DNA from: Myxococcales bacterium | GTDB taxonomy: Bacteria > Myxococcota_A > UBA9160 > UBA4427 | Reading direction: 5' to 3' | Assembly (NCBI GenBank): GCA_022563535.1 | Contig: JADFNE010000014.1 | Span: forward strand, 18,212 to 82,211 | DNA length: 64,000 nucleotides | Part shown: positions 26,110 through 35,225 of the stretch, in pieces | Layout: each line of letters starts with the position of its first letter | How positions within the stretch are numbered: the stretch's first letter is position 1 | Made by a program: the position numbers and the translations under genes | The notes under the pieces: model-generated | The model's database searches: none | Told to the model about the DNA's origin: nothing | What the model saw: the letters and a program-made list of their open reading frames with translations, nothing else

Positions 26110-27084
26110 ATGTCCGCACCACCCTCCAAAACTACACCCAAAACTACACCGCACGACATTCCTCATGACATCGAGGACGCGATTCTCGAACTGAAACGCG
26201 AACGTTCTGCGATCATCCTCGCCCACTACTACCAGGAATCCGAGATCCAGGATCTCGCCGATGTGGTGGGGGACTCGCTCGCCTTGGCCCAGGCCGCTCA
26301 GCAGGCCGATTGTGATGTCATTGCGTTTTGCGGCGTGCACTTCATGGCCGAGACCGCGAAGATTTTGAATCCGGACAAGCCCGTGGTGGTTCCAGATCTC
26401 GATGCCGGCTGTTCATTGGCGGACGGATGCCCGGCCGATGCGTTTCGCGACTTCATCGATCAGCATCCGGGTGCGGCAGTGCTGACCTACATCAACGCCT
26501 CGGCCGAAGTCAAGGCCATGAGCGATCTGATCTGCACCTCGTCGAACGCCGTCAAAATGGTGGAACACCTGGGCGATTGCCCGATCATCTTTGCGCCGGA
26601 TCGCCACCTGGCTCGCTACGTGGGCAAGCAAGCCAAGCGAGAAGATCTGATCGTGTGGCAGGGGGCGTGCGTCGTCCACGAGTTGTTCAGTGCGAAGGGT
26701 CTGGCGAAACTCAAGGTGCAGCACCCCGATGCGGAGGTTCTGGCGCATCCCGAATGCGATCAGGCGGTGCTCGACCAGGCCGACTTCATCGCCTCGACCA
26801 CGGGGATCATCAAGCGAGCGGTCGAGACACCGGAGATCCCGTCGATCATCGCGACCGAGGACGGTGTCTTTCACTCGATCTGGAAACAAGTGCCGGACAA
26901 GGTCTTGTTCCAGTCACCCGGCATGGACGAAAGCTGCGCTTGCAACCGGTGTCCCTACATGCGCCTCAATACCCTCGAAAAGCTCTACCTGGCACTGCGA
27001 GACCTCACCTCCCAGGTGGAGGTCGAGGAGTCGATTCGCGTCAGGGCACAGGTTCCGATCGAACGGATGCTTTCCCTGTCCTGA
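26110..27084 (+). CDS. nadA: Quinolinate synthase
   Basis: NadA condenses iminoaspartate and dihydroxyacetone phosphate to quinolinate in NAD biosynthesis. I chose the ATG at 26110 (324 aa), since the GTG-based extension (26083) adds a poorly conserved leader. Motifs: IILAHYYQESEIQDLADVVGDSLALAQ, PDLDAGCSLADGCPADAF, INASAEVKAMSDLICTSSNAVKMV, FAPDRHLARYV and GACVVHELF. The C-terminal CACNRCPYMRLN gives the last cluster Cys, so the three 4Fe-4S ligands are present. It follows srkA by about 70 bp and may have its own promoter. Confidence 0.97.
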   Translation: MSAPPSKTTPKTTPHDIPHDIEDAILELKRERSAIILAHYYQESEIQDLADVVGDSLALAQAAQQADCDVIAFCGVHFMAETAKILNPDKPVVVPDLDAGCSLADGCPADAFRDFIDQHPGAAVLTYINASAEVKAMSDLICTSSNAVKMVEHLGDCPIIFAPDRHLARYVGKQAKREDLIVWQGACVVHELFSAKGLAKLKVQHPDAEVLAHPECDQAVLDQADFIASTTGIIKRAVETPEIPSIIATEDGVFHSIWKQVPDKVLFQSPGMDESCACNRCPYMRLNTLEKLYLALRDLTSQVEVEESIRVRAQVPIERMLSLS

Positions 27085-27111
27085 GAGCTGCGAGGGCAGG
27101 GCGATGGACTG

Positions 27112-28161
27112 CTAGAACTCGTACGCTTTTTTGAGTTCCGGATCGCCATCGGCCAGCATGCGCGCCAGATCGATCATCACCTTGCACTGCTTGAACGTGG
27201 CGTCGTCCTGCATTTTGCCATCCAGCATTGCGGCACCGGAACCGTCGCCCATGGCTTCGACGACACGCTTGGCAAACAGAACTTCCTCGGTGGGTGGGCT
27301 GAAGACGCGCCGTGCGATCGAGATCTGTGACGGGTGGATACTCCAGGCTCCGACGCAGCCCATCAGGAATGCATTGCGGAACTGGTCTTCGCAGGCCAAC
27401 TCGTCTTTGATGTCTCCAAAGGGTCCGTAATAGGGATAGATGCCGTTGGCCGCGCAGGCGTCGACCATGCGGGCCAAGGTGTAGTGCCACAAGTCCTGTT
27501 GGGCCGAGACCCGTGCCGAGTCCGGAGCGCCTTCTACCGGGTCCGTGCGCACGAGATATCCAGGATGGCCACCACCGACTCGGGTCGTTTTCATTCTGCG
27601 ACTCGCAGCGAGGTCGGCGGGTCCCAGGGAAAGGCCCTGCATGCGGGGCGATGCTCCGCAGATTTCTTCGACGTTCGTGACCCCGAGTGCGGTTTCCAAT
27701 ATGGCGTGAAGCTGTATCGGTTTTTTCAGCCCCGCCTTCGCTTCGAGTTGAGCGAGCAATCGATCCACGTAATGGATGTCCCACGCCCCTTCGACTTTGG
27801 GCACCATGATGACGTCGAGTTTGTCGCCGATCTCTAGCACCAGACGGGTGATGTCGTCGAGCATCCAAGGCGAATCGAGGCTGTTGATGCGGGTCCATAG
27901 CTGGCAGGAACCGAGATCGGTGTTGCTGGCGATCTGGATTAGGCCTTCCCGTGCGGCTTCTTTCTTTTCGAGCTTGATGGCATCTTCGAGATTGCCAAGC
28001 AACACGTCGCACTTGCGTGCAATCTGCGGAACTTTGTCGACCATTTTGGGATTGCTCGGGTCGAAGAAGTGAATCATGCGCGACGGGCGCAGAGGAATTT
28101 CGCGCAGCGGTGTCGGGGCTCCGAGGGCGAGCGGTTGAAAGAAATCCTTGGCACTTCGCAT
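27112..28161 (-). CDS. HpcH/HpaI-CitE family CoA-ester lyase
   Basis: I chose ATG 28161 (349 aa, [29 protein letters not shown]). The fold markers are present: [46 protein letters not shown] with the acidic metal ligand pair, [25 protein letters not shown] and LSLGPADLA. The C-terminal [17 protein letters not shown] is typical of CitE-like CoA-ester lyases. Family members cleave malyl-, citramalyl- or beta-methylmalyl-CoA. Because a mesaconyl-CoA-hydratase-like gene sits 1.4 kb away on the same strand, the beta-methylmalyl-CoA or malyl-CoA function is attractive but unproven. The 119-bp upstream gap contains divergent promoters. Confidence 0.78.
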   Translation of the reverse strand: MRSAKDFFQPLALGAPTPLREIPLRPSRMIHFFDPSNPKMVDKVPQIARKCDVLLGNLEDAIKLEKKEAAREGLIQIASNTDLGSCQLWTRINSLDSPWMLDDITRLVLEIGDKLDVIMVPKVEGAWDIHYVDRLLAQLEAKAGLKKPIQLHAILETALGVTNVEEICGASPRMQGLSLGPADLAASRRMKTTRVGGGHPGYLVRTDPVEGAPDSARVSAQQDLWHYTLARMVDACAANGIYPYYGPFGDIKDELACEDQFRNAFLMGCVGAWSIHPSQISIARRVFSPPTEEVLFAKRVVEAMGDGSGAAMLDGKMQDDATFKQCKVMIDLARMLADGDPELKKAYEF

Positions 28162-28280
28162 AGGGAGTTCTCCTGAGTCGTTCGCGTAATCTATGGCTAC
28201 CCATTGCGACGAGCAATCCAACCGGCTTTTAGCCTCGTCGCAGTTTCGATGAGCCCTCAACCCGATAGCCAGAATGGTCG

Positions 28281-28721
28281 ATGTCTGATCAAATTAGCTG
28301 CAAGCGGGATCGAATGACCAACCCCAAATCACTTACTGTCGTACTCATCGACGATAGCAAGATTGTGCTCGCCCAACTCGAGGAGTTGGTCGGTACCCTC
28401 GACGGCGTAGAGGTCGTCGCGACGGCCTGTGACGGGACCGGAGCGATTCGCATCGTCCGCGACCAGTCCCCGAACCTCGCGATCATGGACATCGTCATGC
28501 CCGGTATGGATGGACTCGCGGCGTTGCGGGTGATCAACGCAAATTTCCCAGAAACGCGAGTTGCGATGTTCTCTTCGGTAGCCGGTTCGGCCTCGAAGGC
28601 GGAAGAAGCGTTTAGACTCGGCGCCATTCAGGTCATCAGCAAGCCGATCGACAATCGGATGCTCGAAGCCCTCTTCGAGTCGGAACTTGCGTGGCGAGAC
28701 AGCGCAGATTCACGGGGCTAG
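28281..28721 (+). CDS. Single-domain response regulator
   Basis: The 146-aa protein is a CheY-like receiver. It has LIDDSK (acidic pair), the phosphorylation site in [13 protein letters not shown], the switch Ser/Ala region AMFSSVAG, and the conserved Lys in ISKPID. It has no output domain. The start may be ATG 28281 or ATG 28314; the latter, [14 protein letters not shown], gives the usual CheY-type N-terminus. Five bases separate its stop from the frameshifted CheX-like gene, which is a chemotaxis-phosphatase-type domain, so the two are likely receiver and phosphatase partners. No histidine kinase is adjacent. Confidence 0.9.
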   Translation: MSDQISCKRDRMTNPKSLTVVLIDDSKIVLAQLEELVGTLDGVEVVATACDGTGAIRIVRDQSPNLAIMDIVMPGMDGLAALRVINANFPETRVAMFSSVAGSASKAEEAFRLGAIQVISKPIDNRMLEALFESELAWRDSADSRG

Positions 28722-28725
28722 GGGG

Positions 28726-29557
28726 ATGGCGGTCAAGTTCTTCGGTCAATTTCTCATAGAGCAAGGAGAAATCGACGCCGGGCAGCTCCGCGAAGCCCTG
28801 GAGCTGATGGACTCCGAAAACAAGCAACTCGGGGAGATCGGGATATCAGAAGGGATATCTGTGCCAGGCAGACGCCGATTCGATCAATATTCTGCAGCGC
28901 ACGCGGAATCGACAGTTCGGCAAGCTCGCCGTGGAAATGGGGTTGCTCAAATTGCCCGAACTCTACGAAATCATCGCGATCCAGCGAGAATCTCGGCTCT
29001 TTGTAGGTGAAGCGTTGGTGCGGCTGGAGAGTCTCCCCGCGGATCGCCTGCCAACGCTACTGGATCAGTTCAAGCTCGATCAGTCTCCCTACGAGCCCGG
29101 TCGGCGAGACCGAGTTCCAGAATTCGAGCACAACCCCGCAGCAAATCTGGTGCTGGATCTCCTTCCCGTATTCTGCCTGCGTTTGGCCAAGATGCCGTTG
29201 AAGATCGGCGAAGGCCAGCCGATGTCCGAACTGTGTTCCTATCCAATGGGTGTTGGCGTCGCAATGAGCGGGAATCCCGGCCTCATCATGACCCTCGTGT
29301 TTGATGAAGTCTTTGGACGACGGATTGCGTCGCGCGTCTCTGGGCTCGAGGCAAGCCGTCTGAGCTCCGATCTCATCTACGACGGGATTGGAGAGTTTCT
29401 CAACGTGGTCGGTGGAAACGCAGTTGCGATGCTCGAGCGAGAGGGGATCATGGTGGAACTGGGGCCGCCGGTTCGCGATAGCGGGCTTGAAGCGGGGACG
29501 GGGTTTGAGCTCGTGATTGGTGACGGGTGTGCTGCTTTGATTCTCGAGAGCATTTAG
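28726..29557 (+). pseudogene. MshEN (PilB N-terminal-like) + CheX-like phosphatase protein, frameshifted
   Basis: The frame starting at ATG 28726 reads MAVKFFGQFLIEQGEIDAGQLREALELMDSENKQLGEIG, a PilB/GspE N-terminal (MshEN) type beginning. Around 28849 the frame shifts, and the sequence resumes one frame over with CQADADSINILQRTRNRQFGKLAVEMGLLKLPELYEIIAIQ. Removing one base there restores a continuous protein of about 276 aa. The C-terminal half (MSELCSYPMGVGVAMSGNPGLIMTLVFDEVFGRRIASRVSG to GIGEFLNVVGGNAVAMLE) resembles a CheX/CheC-type phosphatase domain, including the GEFLNVVGGNA helix. MshEN domains bind c-di-GMP in some proteins. The gene should encode a signalling partner of the receiver just upstream. 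Decay and sequencing error are both possible. Confidence 0.65.
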
Positions 29558-29567
29558 GGGCGTTCGG

Positions 29568-30674
29568 CTAGGTGTAGTGAGATCGTCTTTTTGCGATGAC
29601 GGCGCGGTCTAGTTCGAAGATCTTGGTTTTTTTGTAGCCCGGGGGAGCGTCGTCGTAGTTGGCGCCCTCTTCGAGATTGAACTTGTGGCCGTACAATCGC
29701 GATTCGACGATCCCCAGGTCCGAGCGTTGAGGGTGATCGCGCTTGGCCAATATTTCCGTTGAGGCGAAGACAGTCTCTCCCGCGGCGAGCGGGGCGGTGT
29801 GTCGACCGGTCTTGTAGAGGACATCGCCCAGGGTGTTGTCGCCGATATCCGGGCCGGAAATTCCCAGGCAGAGCGCAAACGGGATGCCACCGTAGATGAC
29901 GAGTTGGCCCCCCAGATAGCGCTCGGGGTCCAGATCGATCATGTGTTGGTTGCAGTGCACCTGTGACGTGTTGTCGAGGATGCCTGTGAGGTGGATGTGC
30001 TCGCTGGTCACGGTTCGACCGCGGGAATGTGCCAGCAGGGTGCCGGGCTCGAAATCTTCGAAGAAGCCGTCGTCGCCAGCGAGGTGTGCGATTTCTGCGT
30101 AGTTGTTCTTGGCGTCGTACTCCGGGAGCCACAACTCGCAATCGATTGCGTCCGGTTCGAGTTCGAAGCCGTCGATCGTGGCATCGGCGTCGCCCTTGAA
30201 TACCTGCACCTTGCGCTCGAAGGTCAACACGATGGCTTCGTCGCTGCCGCCAATGTTCTTGCGCGCGGTCGACTGGACATGAACGATCCCGAGATTGGGT
30301 CGGCTGGCAGAGGGCCTCACCCCGAGAATCTTGGTTTCGACTTCGATCGTGTCGCCAGGATACACCGGTGCACCGAAGCGCATGTTGATGTACTCGAGGT
30401 TGGCGCGCGCGTTTTCAGATATGTCTCCGACGGTCTGGCTGAACGCGACGAGCATCACCAGGCCAGGCGGACACACGAGGTCTCGGTACCCGTGAGCCTG
30501 GGCGAAGCGTCGGTTCTTCGAACAGGGATGGGTTGCAAATGAGAAATCGCCGAAGGTTGCAAAGAGTCCATCGGTTACGGTCTTTCCCCCACGATGTCGC
30601 AAGACTTGCCCGGGCCCAAAATCCTCCAAGAAGTTGCCGGTCTTCTTGTGCAGGACGCGCAGGTTTTCGCTCAT
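29568..30674 (-). CDS. MaoC double-hotdog dehydratase, mesaconyl-CoA hydratase-like
   Basis: This 368-aa protein has two hotdog halves. The N-terminal half reads GNFLEDFGPGQVLRHRGGKTVTDGLFATFGDFSFATHP, then TVGDISENARANLEYINMRFGAPVYPGDTIEVETKILGVR. The second half reads FEPGTLLAHSRGRTVTSEHIHLTGILDNTSQVHCNQHMID. Its length and these blocks align closely with Mch from the ethylmalonyl-CoA pathway (beta-methylmalyl-CoA dehydration to mesaconyl-CoA). That the other pathway enzymes are missing here keeps the substrate open. A CitE-like lyase gene lies two genes away on the same strand and could act with it. The stop is 11 bp after the end of the CheX-like gene (convergent). Confidence 0.8.
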   Translation of the reverse strand: MSENLRVLHKKTGNFLEDFGPGQVLRHRGGKTVTDGLFATFGDFSFATHPCSKNRRFAQAHGYRDLVCPPGLVMLVAFSQTVGDISENARANLEYINMRFGAPVYPGDTIEVETKILGVRPSASRPNLGIVHVQSTARKNIGGSDEAIVLTFERKVQVFKGDADATIDGFELEPDAIDCELWLPEYDAKNNYAEIAHLAGDDGFFEDFEPGTLLAHSRGRTVTSEHIHLTGILDNTSQVHCNQHMIDLDPERYLGGQLVIYGGIPFALCLGISGPDIGDNTLGDVLYKTGRHTAPLAAGETVFASTEILAKRDHPQRSDLGIVESRLYGHKFNLEEGANYDDAPPGYKKTKIFELDRAVIAKRRSHYT

Positions 30675-30891
30675 GGAAGTTCCTCGGCCGAAGGGGCGAC
30701 AACACTAGCAAGCCCGCGTGACAACGCGGCTTTTCGGATGTCTTTGCCTCATCTCAAAAGTCCGCTGGGGCGGAACCCTACCAATGAATCAAAAATCACC
30801 TACAAATACAGTTCGCCAGCTAGCAATGAGCGTCCGGGATTTCCCCGGATTGGGTTAGACCAGACCAGACCTCTCCCGAGGGGTTGTTGGA

Positions 30892-32040
30892 GTGGATGAC
30901 GTGATCATCGGAGTCCCGAAGGAAACTGCAGCCGACGAGCGCCGGGTGGCGTTGGTCCCCGAAGGCGTCAAAGCCCTGAAGAAGCTGGGAGTCGATGTGC
31001 TGATCGAATCCGGCGCGGGTGTCGCCGCCGGATTCACGGACGCAAGCTACACGGACGCAGAGGCCAAGCTCGCCGCCAGCGCCGCCGAACTCTACGCTGT
31101 CGCCGACATCGTGATCAAGGTGCAGCCGCCGCAGGGAGATGAAATTACGGCGCTGCGCGAAGGCACCGCCCTGATCGGTCTGCTCAAACCGCTAGACATT
31201 CCCGAACTGGCCGTGCAGCTCGCCGCACGCAATGTGAGCGCATTCTCGGTCGAGTTGATGCCCCGCATCAGCCGGGCCCAGTCGATGGATGTGTTGTCTT
31301 CTCAGAGCACGATCGCCGGTTATCGCGCGGTCTTGCTGGCCGCGATGGCATTGCCTCGGGTGTTCCCAATGATGGTGACGGCGGCGGGTACGCTGCGTCC
31401 TGCGAAGGCGTTCATCATTGGTGCGGGTGTGGCGGGCTTGCAGGCGCTGGGCAGTGCGAAGCGACTCGGAGCCATTACCTCCGCGTACGACACCCGGGTG
31501 GCGGTGCGAGAGCAGGTTCAGAGTGTCGGGGCCAAGTTCATCGAGCTGGACCTGGATTCAGGCGATTCCGAGGACAGCGGCGGCTATGCCAAGGCCGAGA
31601 CGGAAGAGTTCTACGTCAAGCAACGTCGGGAGTTGGGCAAACACGTCGCGGCCTCTGACATTGTGATTACGACCGCGCTGGTTCCCGGCCGCCAGGCGCC
31701 GCTTTTGATCACTGCGGAAGCTGTCGCGAATATGCGACCCGGTTCCGTCGTGGTCGATCTGGCCGCCGAGAAGGGCGGCAACTGCGAACTCACCGAAGCG
31801 GATAAAGACATCGTGGTAAACGGTGTGACGATCATCGGCCACACCAATCTTCCTTCCGAAGTTCCCGCTCACGCAAGCCAGATGTATTCGAAGAACCTGA
31901 CAACCTTCCTCGGGCACCTGCTCGACGATGGCAAACTGGTGATCGATCGAGAGGACGAAATTACCAGCGGCACCCTGGTTTCGTACCGGGGTGAAGTGGT
32001 CAGCGAAATGATCCGTTCCCGCCTCGAAGCGAACGGATAA
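30892..32040 (+). CDS. pntAA: Proton-translocating NAD(P) transhydrogenase, subunit alpha 1 (NAD-binding dI domain)
   Basis: The enzyme uses the proton gradient to reduce NADP+ with NADH. This 382-aa soluble dI part carries VIIGVPKETAADERRVALVPEGVKAL, MPRISRAQSMDVLSSQSTIAGYRAVLLAA, the Rossmann loop IIGAGVAGLQALGSAKRLGA and TALVPGRQAPLLIT. The start is GTG 30892 or GTG 30901. It lacks the membrane portion, so this is the three-chain form (alpha1, alpha2, beta) as in Rhodospirillum rather than the fused E. coli PntA. The alpha2 and beta genes follow. Confidence 0.97.
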   Translation: MDDVIIGVPKETAADERRVALVPEGVKALKKLGVDVLIESGAGVAAGFTDASYTDAEAKLAASAAELYAVADIVIKVQPPQGDEITALREGTALIGLLKPLDIPELAVQLAARNVSAFSVELMPRISRAQSMDVLSSQSTIAGYRAVLLAAMALPRVFPMMVTAAGTLRPAKAFIIGAGVAGLQALGSAKRLGAITSAYDTRVAVREQVQSVGAKFIELDLDSGDSEDSGGYAKAETEEFYVKQRRELGKHVAASDIVITTALVPGRQAPLLITAEAVANMRPGSVVVDLAAEKGGNCELTEADKDIVVNGVTIIGHTNLPSEVPAHASQMYSKNLTTFLGHLLDDGKLVIDREDEITSGTLVSYRGEVVSEMIRSRLEANG

Positions 32041-32090
32041 GTCAGAACGAATCCAGCAGTACGGCAAACGTAAAGCCAAGGAGAAGGCTC

Positions 32091-32387
32091 ATGCTCGAAG
32101 CGCCCGCCATTGCAGCGTTGACCATCCTGGTTCTGGCCCTGTTCGTCGGAGTCGAGATCATCACCAAGGTTCCGCCGTTGTTGCACACGCCGTTGATGTC
32201 CGGTTCCAACGCCATTTCCGGCATCACCATCGTGGGCGCGATCCTGGCCGCCGGGAGTGACCACGGAACCCTCTCCACGATATTGGGGTTCATCGCCATT
32301 GTGATGGCCACGGTCAACGTGGTCGGTGGCTTCCTGGTGACCAACCGCATGCTCTCCATGTTCAAGAAGAAGCCGAGCAAGTCATGA
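32091..32387 (+). CDS. pntAB: Transhydrogenase subunit alpha 2 (membrane)
   Basis: The 98-aa protein is the small membrane segment of the alpha side, with three hydrophobic helices: APAIAALTILVLALFVGVEIITKVP, PLLHTPLMSGSNAISGITIVGAILAAG and LGFIAIVMATVNVVGGFLVTNRML. It ends with MFKKKPSKS. The TPLMSGSNAISGI loop is diagnostic of the family. It sits 50 bp after pntAA, and its stop overlaps the pntB start by 4 bp, so it is coupled to pntB. Confidence 0.96.
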   Translation: MLEAPAIAALTILVLALFVGVEIITKVPPLLHTPLMSGSNAISGITIVGAILAAGSDHGTLSTILGFIAIVMATVNVVGGFLVTNRMLSMFKKKPSKS

Positions 32388-33778
32388 CGCCGACTCTGAT
32401 TCAATCCGCATATCTGGTTGCGGCGATCCTGTTCATTCTGGGTCTGCGCAATCTGTCTTCCCCCAAGACCGCGGTCACCGGCAACTTCCAGGCTGCGGTG
32501 GGCATGCTCATCGCCATCGTCGCAACCCTGGCCGACGCCTCTGTCGTCAGTTACGGGGTGATCATGGCGGGTATCGTCGTGGGGGCTCTGGCGGGCTCGG
32601 TGCTCGCACTGCGCATCGAAATGACCGCGATGCCCCAGATGGTCGCTCTGCTGAACGGTTTCGGCGGTGCAGCTTCTGCGCTGGTCGCCTCGGCCGAGAT
32701 CTTCGGTTCGGACACAACCGGCACGACACTGGAAGGGATCGTTCCGATTGCCATCGTGATCTCAGTCCTGATCGGTTCGATCACATTGACCGGCAGTCTG
32801 GTGGCCTTTTCCAAGCTTCAGGAGCTGATCGGAGGCGCTGCGATCCGCTACCCGGGACAGCAGTTCGTGAACGGGGCCCTCGGCCTGAGCATGCTGGGAG
32901 TTGCTGCTCTGGTGGTGATGAACACCGGCAACCTAGACGCCTTCTATGCTCTCGTCGGCATCTCTCTCGTGCTCGGCGTGGTGCTCGTGATCCCGATCGG
33001 CGGCGCGGACATGCCGGTCGTCATCTCGCTGTTGAACTCCTGTTCCGGTATTGCCGCCTGCGCGACCGGCTTCGTGCTCGACAACAGCACGCTGGTCGTG
33101 AGTGGCTCGCTGGTGGGGGCATCCGGCCTGATCTTGACGCAGATCATGTGTGTCGCGATGAACCGCTCGATCGGCAACGTCATTTTCGGCGCCTTCGGAT
33201 CGGCCGGGCAAACCGGCAAATCGAGCGGTGAAGTTCAAGAGCAAGGCAACGTCATCTCCTACACGGCGGAAGACGCTGCGGTGATCTTTTCGAGCGCCCA
33301 GACGGTGATCGTGGTGCCGGGTTACGGCATGGCGGTTGCCCAGGCACAGCACGCGGTGCGGGACCTGACCGACACCCTGGGCGAAAAGGGGATCGACGTA
33401 AAGTTCGCCATTCATCCAGTGGCCGGCCGCATGCCCGGGCATATGAATGTGCTGCTCGCGGAAGCGGATGTTCCGTACGACCAACTCATCGAAATGGACG
33501 AGATCAACCCGCTGTTTCCCGAAACGGACGTGGCGCTCGTAATCGGCGCAAACGATGTCGTGAATCCTTCGGCGCGGGATGATAAGGGAAGCCCCATTTA
33601 CGGCATGCCCATCCTCAACGTGGATTCTGCCGAGCATGTCTTCGTGATCAAGCGCAGCATGAATCCCGGCTTTGCCGGCATTCAAAATCCGCTCTTCTTC
33701 AAGGACAATACGATGATGATCTTCGGCGACGCCAAGAAGGTCGTGATGTCCTTGGCCGAGGCAGTGCGCAAGTACTAG
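32384..33778 (+). CDS. pntB: Transhydrogenase subunit beta
   Basis: The 464-aa beta subunit has an N-terminal membrane domain of about eight to nine helices (LVAAILFILGLRNLSSPKTAVTGNFQAAVGMLIAIVATL). The C-terminal NADP-binding dIII domain includes the VIVVPGYGMAVAQAQHAVRDLTDTL loop, AIHPVAGRMPGHMNVLLAEADVPYDQLIEMDEIN and VLIGANDVVNP-like VALVIGANDVVNPSA. Together with PntAA and PntAB it forms the proton-pumping transhydrogenase in the inner membrane. Its stop overlaps the end of the convergent cysQ gene by 4 bp. Confidence 0.97.
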   Translation: MTPTLIQSAYLVAAILFILGLRNLSSPKTAVTGNFQAAVGMLIAIVATLADASVVSYGVIMAGIVVGALAGSVLALRIEMTAMPQMVALLNGFGGAASALVASAEIFGSDTTGTTLEGIVPIAIVISVLIGSITLTGSLVAFSKLQELIGGAAIRYPGQQFVNGALGLSMLGVAALVVMNTGNLDAFYALVGISLVLGVVLVIPIGGADMPVVISLLNSCSGIAACATGFVLDNSTLVVSGSLVGASGLILTQIMCVAMNRSIGNVIFGAFGSAGQTGKSSGEVQEQGNVISYTAEDAAVIFSSAQTVIVVPGYGMAVAQAQHAVRDLTDTLGEKGIDVKFAIHPVAGRMPGHMNVLLAEADVPYDQLIEMDEINPLFPETDVALVIGANDVVNPSARDDKGSPIYGMPILNVDSAEHVFVIKRSMNPGFAGIQNPLFFKDNTMMIFGDAKKVVMSLAEAVRKY

Positions 33779-34563
33779 GTACTAGCCAAGAACTCTTCGA
33801 TCAGTCGCCGCGATCCGGCAATCATCGACTCTTCGCGTAGGGCGTCGGGTTGGTTGTATCGCAGGACCTGACCGGCGAAGTCGACATATCCCCCCCCGGC
33901 TTCGTGAACCAGCAGATCTCCGGCGCAGACATCCCATTCGCTCTTCGGCTTTACCGAAAGGTTGAAGTCCGCGTCGCCACACGCGACCAGGGCGAGCTTC
34001 CACGCAATCGAACCCATCGGGCGGAGTTCGCCGAACAGTGGGGCGTAGGGCTCGAGCTTGCCGGCATTTTCCTCGCTGCGACTGACCGCGGCCCGGGCAC
34101 CGGCGAGGGTTTTGCAATCCGAGACGCCTGCCGGCTGGCCGTTCTTGTAGACCCCGTGCCCCAACCGTCCCGAGACCGTGACTTCGGCAATGGGGTTGTG
34201 CACGACGCCCACGACCGGTCGCTGGTCTGTGACGAGACCGATGGAGATTGCGAATTCTGGGATCTGTTTGGCAAACTCGCGGGTTCCGTCGATGGGGTCG
34301 ATGATCCAGACGCGAGCTTTCTCGAGACGGGAGTGGTCGTCGGTGGATTCTTCCGTGAGGAAACCGTCGTCTGGAAATGCTTGCGCGAGAATTTCTCGGA
34401 TCAACGCGTCGGCGTCGAGATCGGCTTGGGTGACCGGATTTCCCTTGGACTTCTCCCACGACTCGGGTCCGTCACGGAAGCATCGCGCCACGAGTTCGCC
34501 CGCTCGCTGCGAGGCCACCAGGGCAACCTCGAGTTCCTCGGCGTACTCGTTTGCAGGAGTCAA
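33775..34563 (-). CDS. cysQ: 3'(2'),5'-bisphosphate nucleotidase / inositol monophosphatase family (CysQ-like)
   Basis: The 262-aa protein has the lithium-sensitive phosphatase signature: GNPVTQADLDADALIREIL, the metal-binding IIDPIDGTREFAKQIPEFAISIGLV, and the C-terminal EWDVCAGDLLVHEAGGGYVDFAG. CysQ dephosphorylates PAP and PAPS in sulfate assimilation. Inositol-phosphatase activity cannot be excluded by sequence alone. DGTREF rather than DGTxNF favours the CysQ branch. It is on the same strand as leuCD, 63 bp downstream. Confidence 0.85.
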   Translation of the reverse strand: MTPANEYAEELEVALVASQRAGELVARCFRDGPESWEKSKGNPVTQADLDADALIREILAQAFPDDGFLTEESTDDHSRLEKARVWIIDPIDGTREFAKQIPEFAISIGLVTDQRPVVGVVHNPIAEVTVSGRLGHGVYKNGQPAGVSDCKTLAGARAAVSRSEENAGKLEPYAPLFGELRPMGSIAWKLALVACGDADFNLSVKPKSEWDVCAGDLLVHEAGGGYVDFAGQVLRYNQPDALREESMIAGSRRLIEEFLAST

Positions 34564-34626
34564 ACCTTGGGCCCTTCGTTCGCGGTGGACGCGCGGTCAG
34601 TAGGGGGATTGGATAGAGAGTTTGGG

Positions 34627-35223
34627 TCAGTAGCCGGCGATGTACGGCAGAGCGTTTCCCGTGGTCTCGATTTGATCCTGCGCTTCCAGCAGCAATCCCA
34701 TCGCATCCCAAGTTCCTTCGAGAAATTGGATGCGGCTGCCGTCGTCGATATGGATGGGGATGGTGCCGCCTCGGTAGCTGAGCGTGCGAGTTTCGAGGTC
34801 GATCGTCACGTCCTGTTCCGGGTCTAGTTCGACGCTGTCCATCAACTTGGCCAGGGGGTCGTCGTCCAGGGTTACGCAGACGAGGCCCAGCGCGGTGCAG
34901 TTGCCCGCGAAGATCTCGGCGAACGATGCACCGACGAAGCCGTTGAATCCGAATCGCATCAACGCCTGGGGGGCGTGCTCCCGAGACGATCCGCAGCCGA
35001 AGTTCTTGCCGACGATCAAAATCTGCGCACCCTCGTAGGCATCGTTGTCGAGGGCGTGATTGCCCTTGGCCGCCTTGCGAGCGTCCTCGAACAGGTGCTC
35101 GCCCATGGTGTCAAACGTCACTTCCTTCATGAAGCGCGCCGGGATGATGCGGTCGGTATCGATGTCGTCTCCGCGCAGGACGCAAGCATGGCCCATGACC
35201 TTGTCGATCGAACGTACTGCCAT
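34627..35223 (-). CDS. leuD: 3-isopropylmalate dehydratase small subunit
   Basis: I chose ATG 35223 (198 aa, MAVRSIDKVMGHACVLRGDDIDTDRIIPARFMKE); the longer frame reads into leuC. LeuD is the swivel domain of isopropylmalate isomerase in leucine biosynthesis. The typical VGKNFGCGSSREHAPQALM and GFVGASFAEIFAGNCTALGL are present. It begins 2 bp after the leuC stop and is clearly cotranscribed with it. Confidence 0.96.
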   Translation of the reverse strand: MAVRSIDKVMGHACVLRGDDIDTDRIIPARFMKEVTFDTMGEHLFEDARKAAKGNHALDNDAYEGAQILIVGKNFGCGSSREHAPQALMRFGFNGFVGASFAEIFAGNCTALGLVCVTLDDDPLAKLMDSVELDPEQDVTIDLETRTLSYRGGTIPIHIDDGSRIQFLEGTWDAMGLLLEAQDQIETTGNALPYIAGY

Positions 35224-35225
35224 GA

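Noticed and set aside
27041..28216. A 391-aa minus-strand frame
   Set aside because: It is an out-of-frame shadow of the CitE-like lyase gene with low-complexity Arg/Gly/His content.
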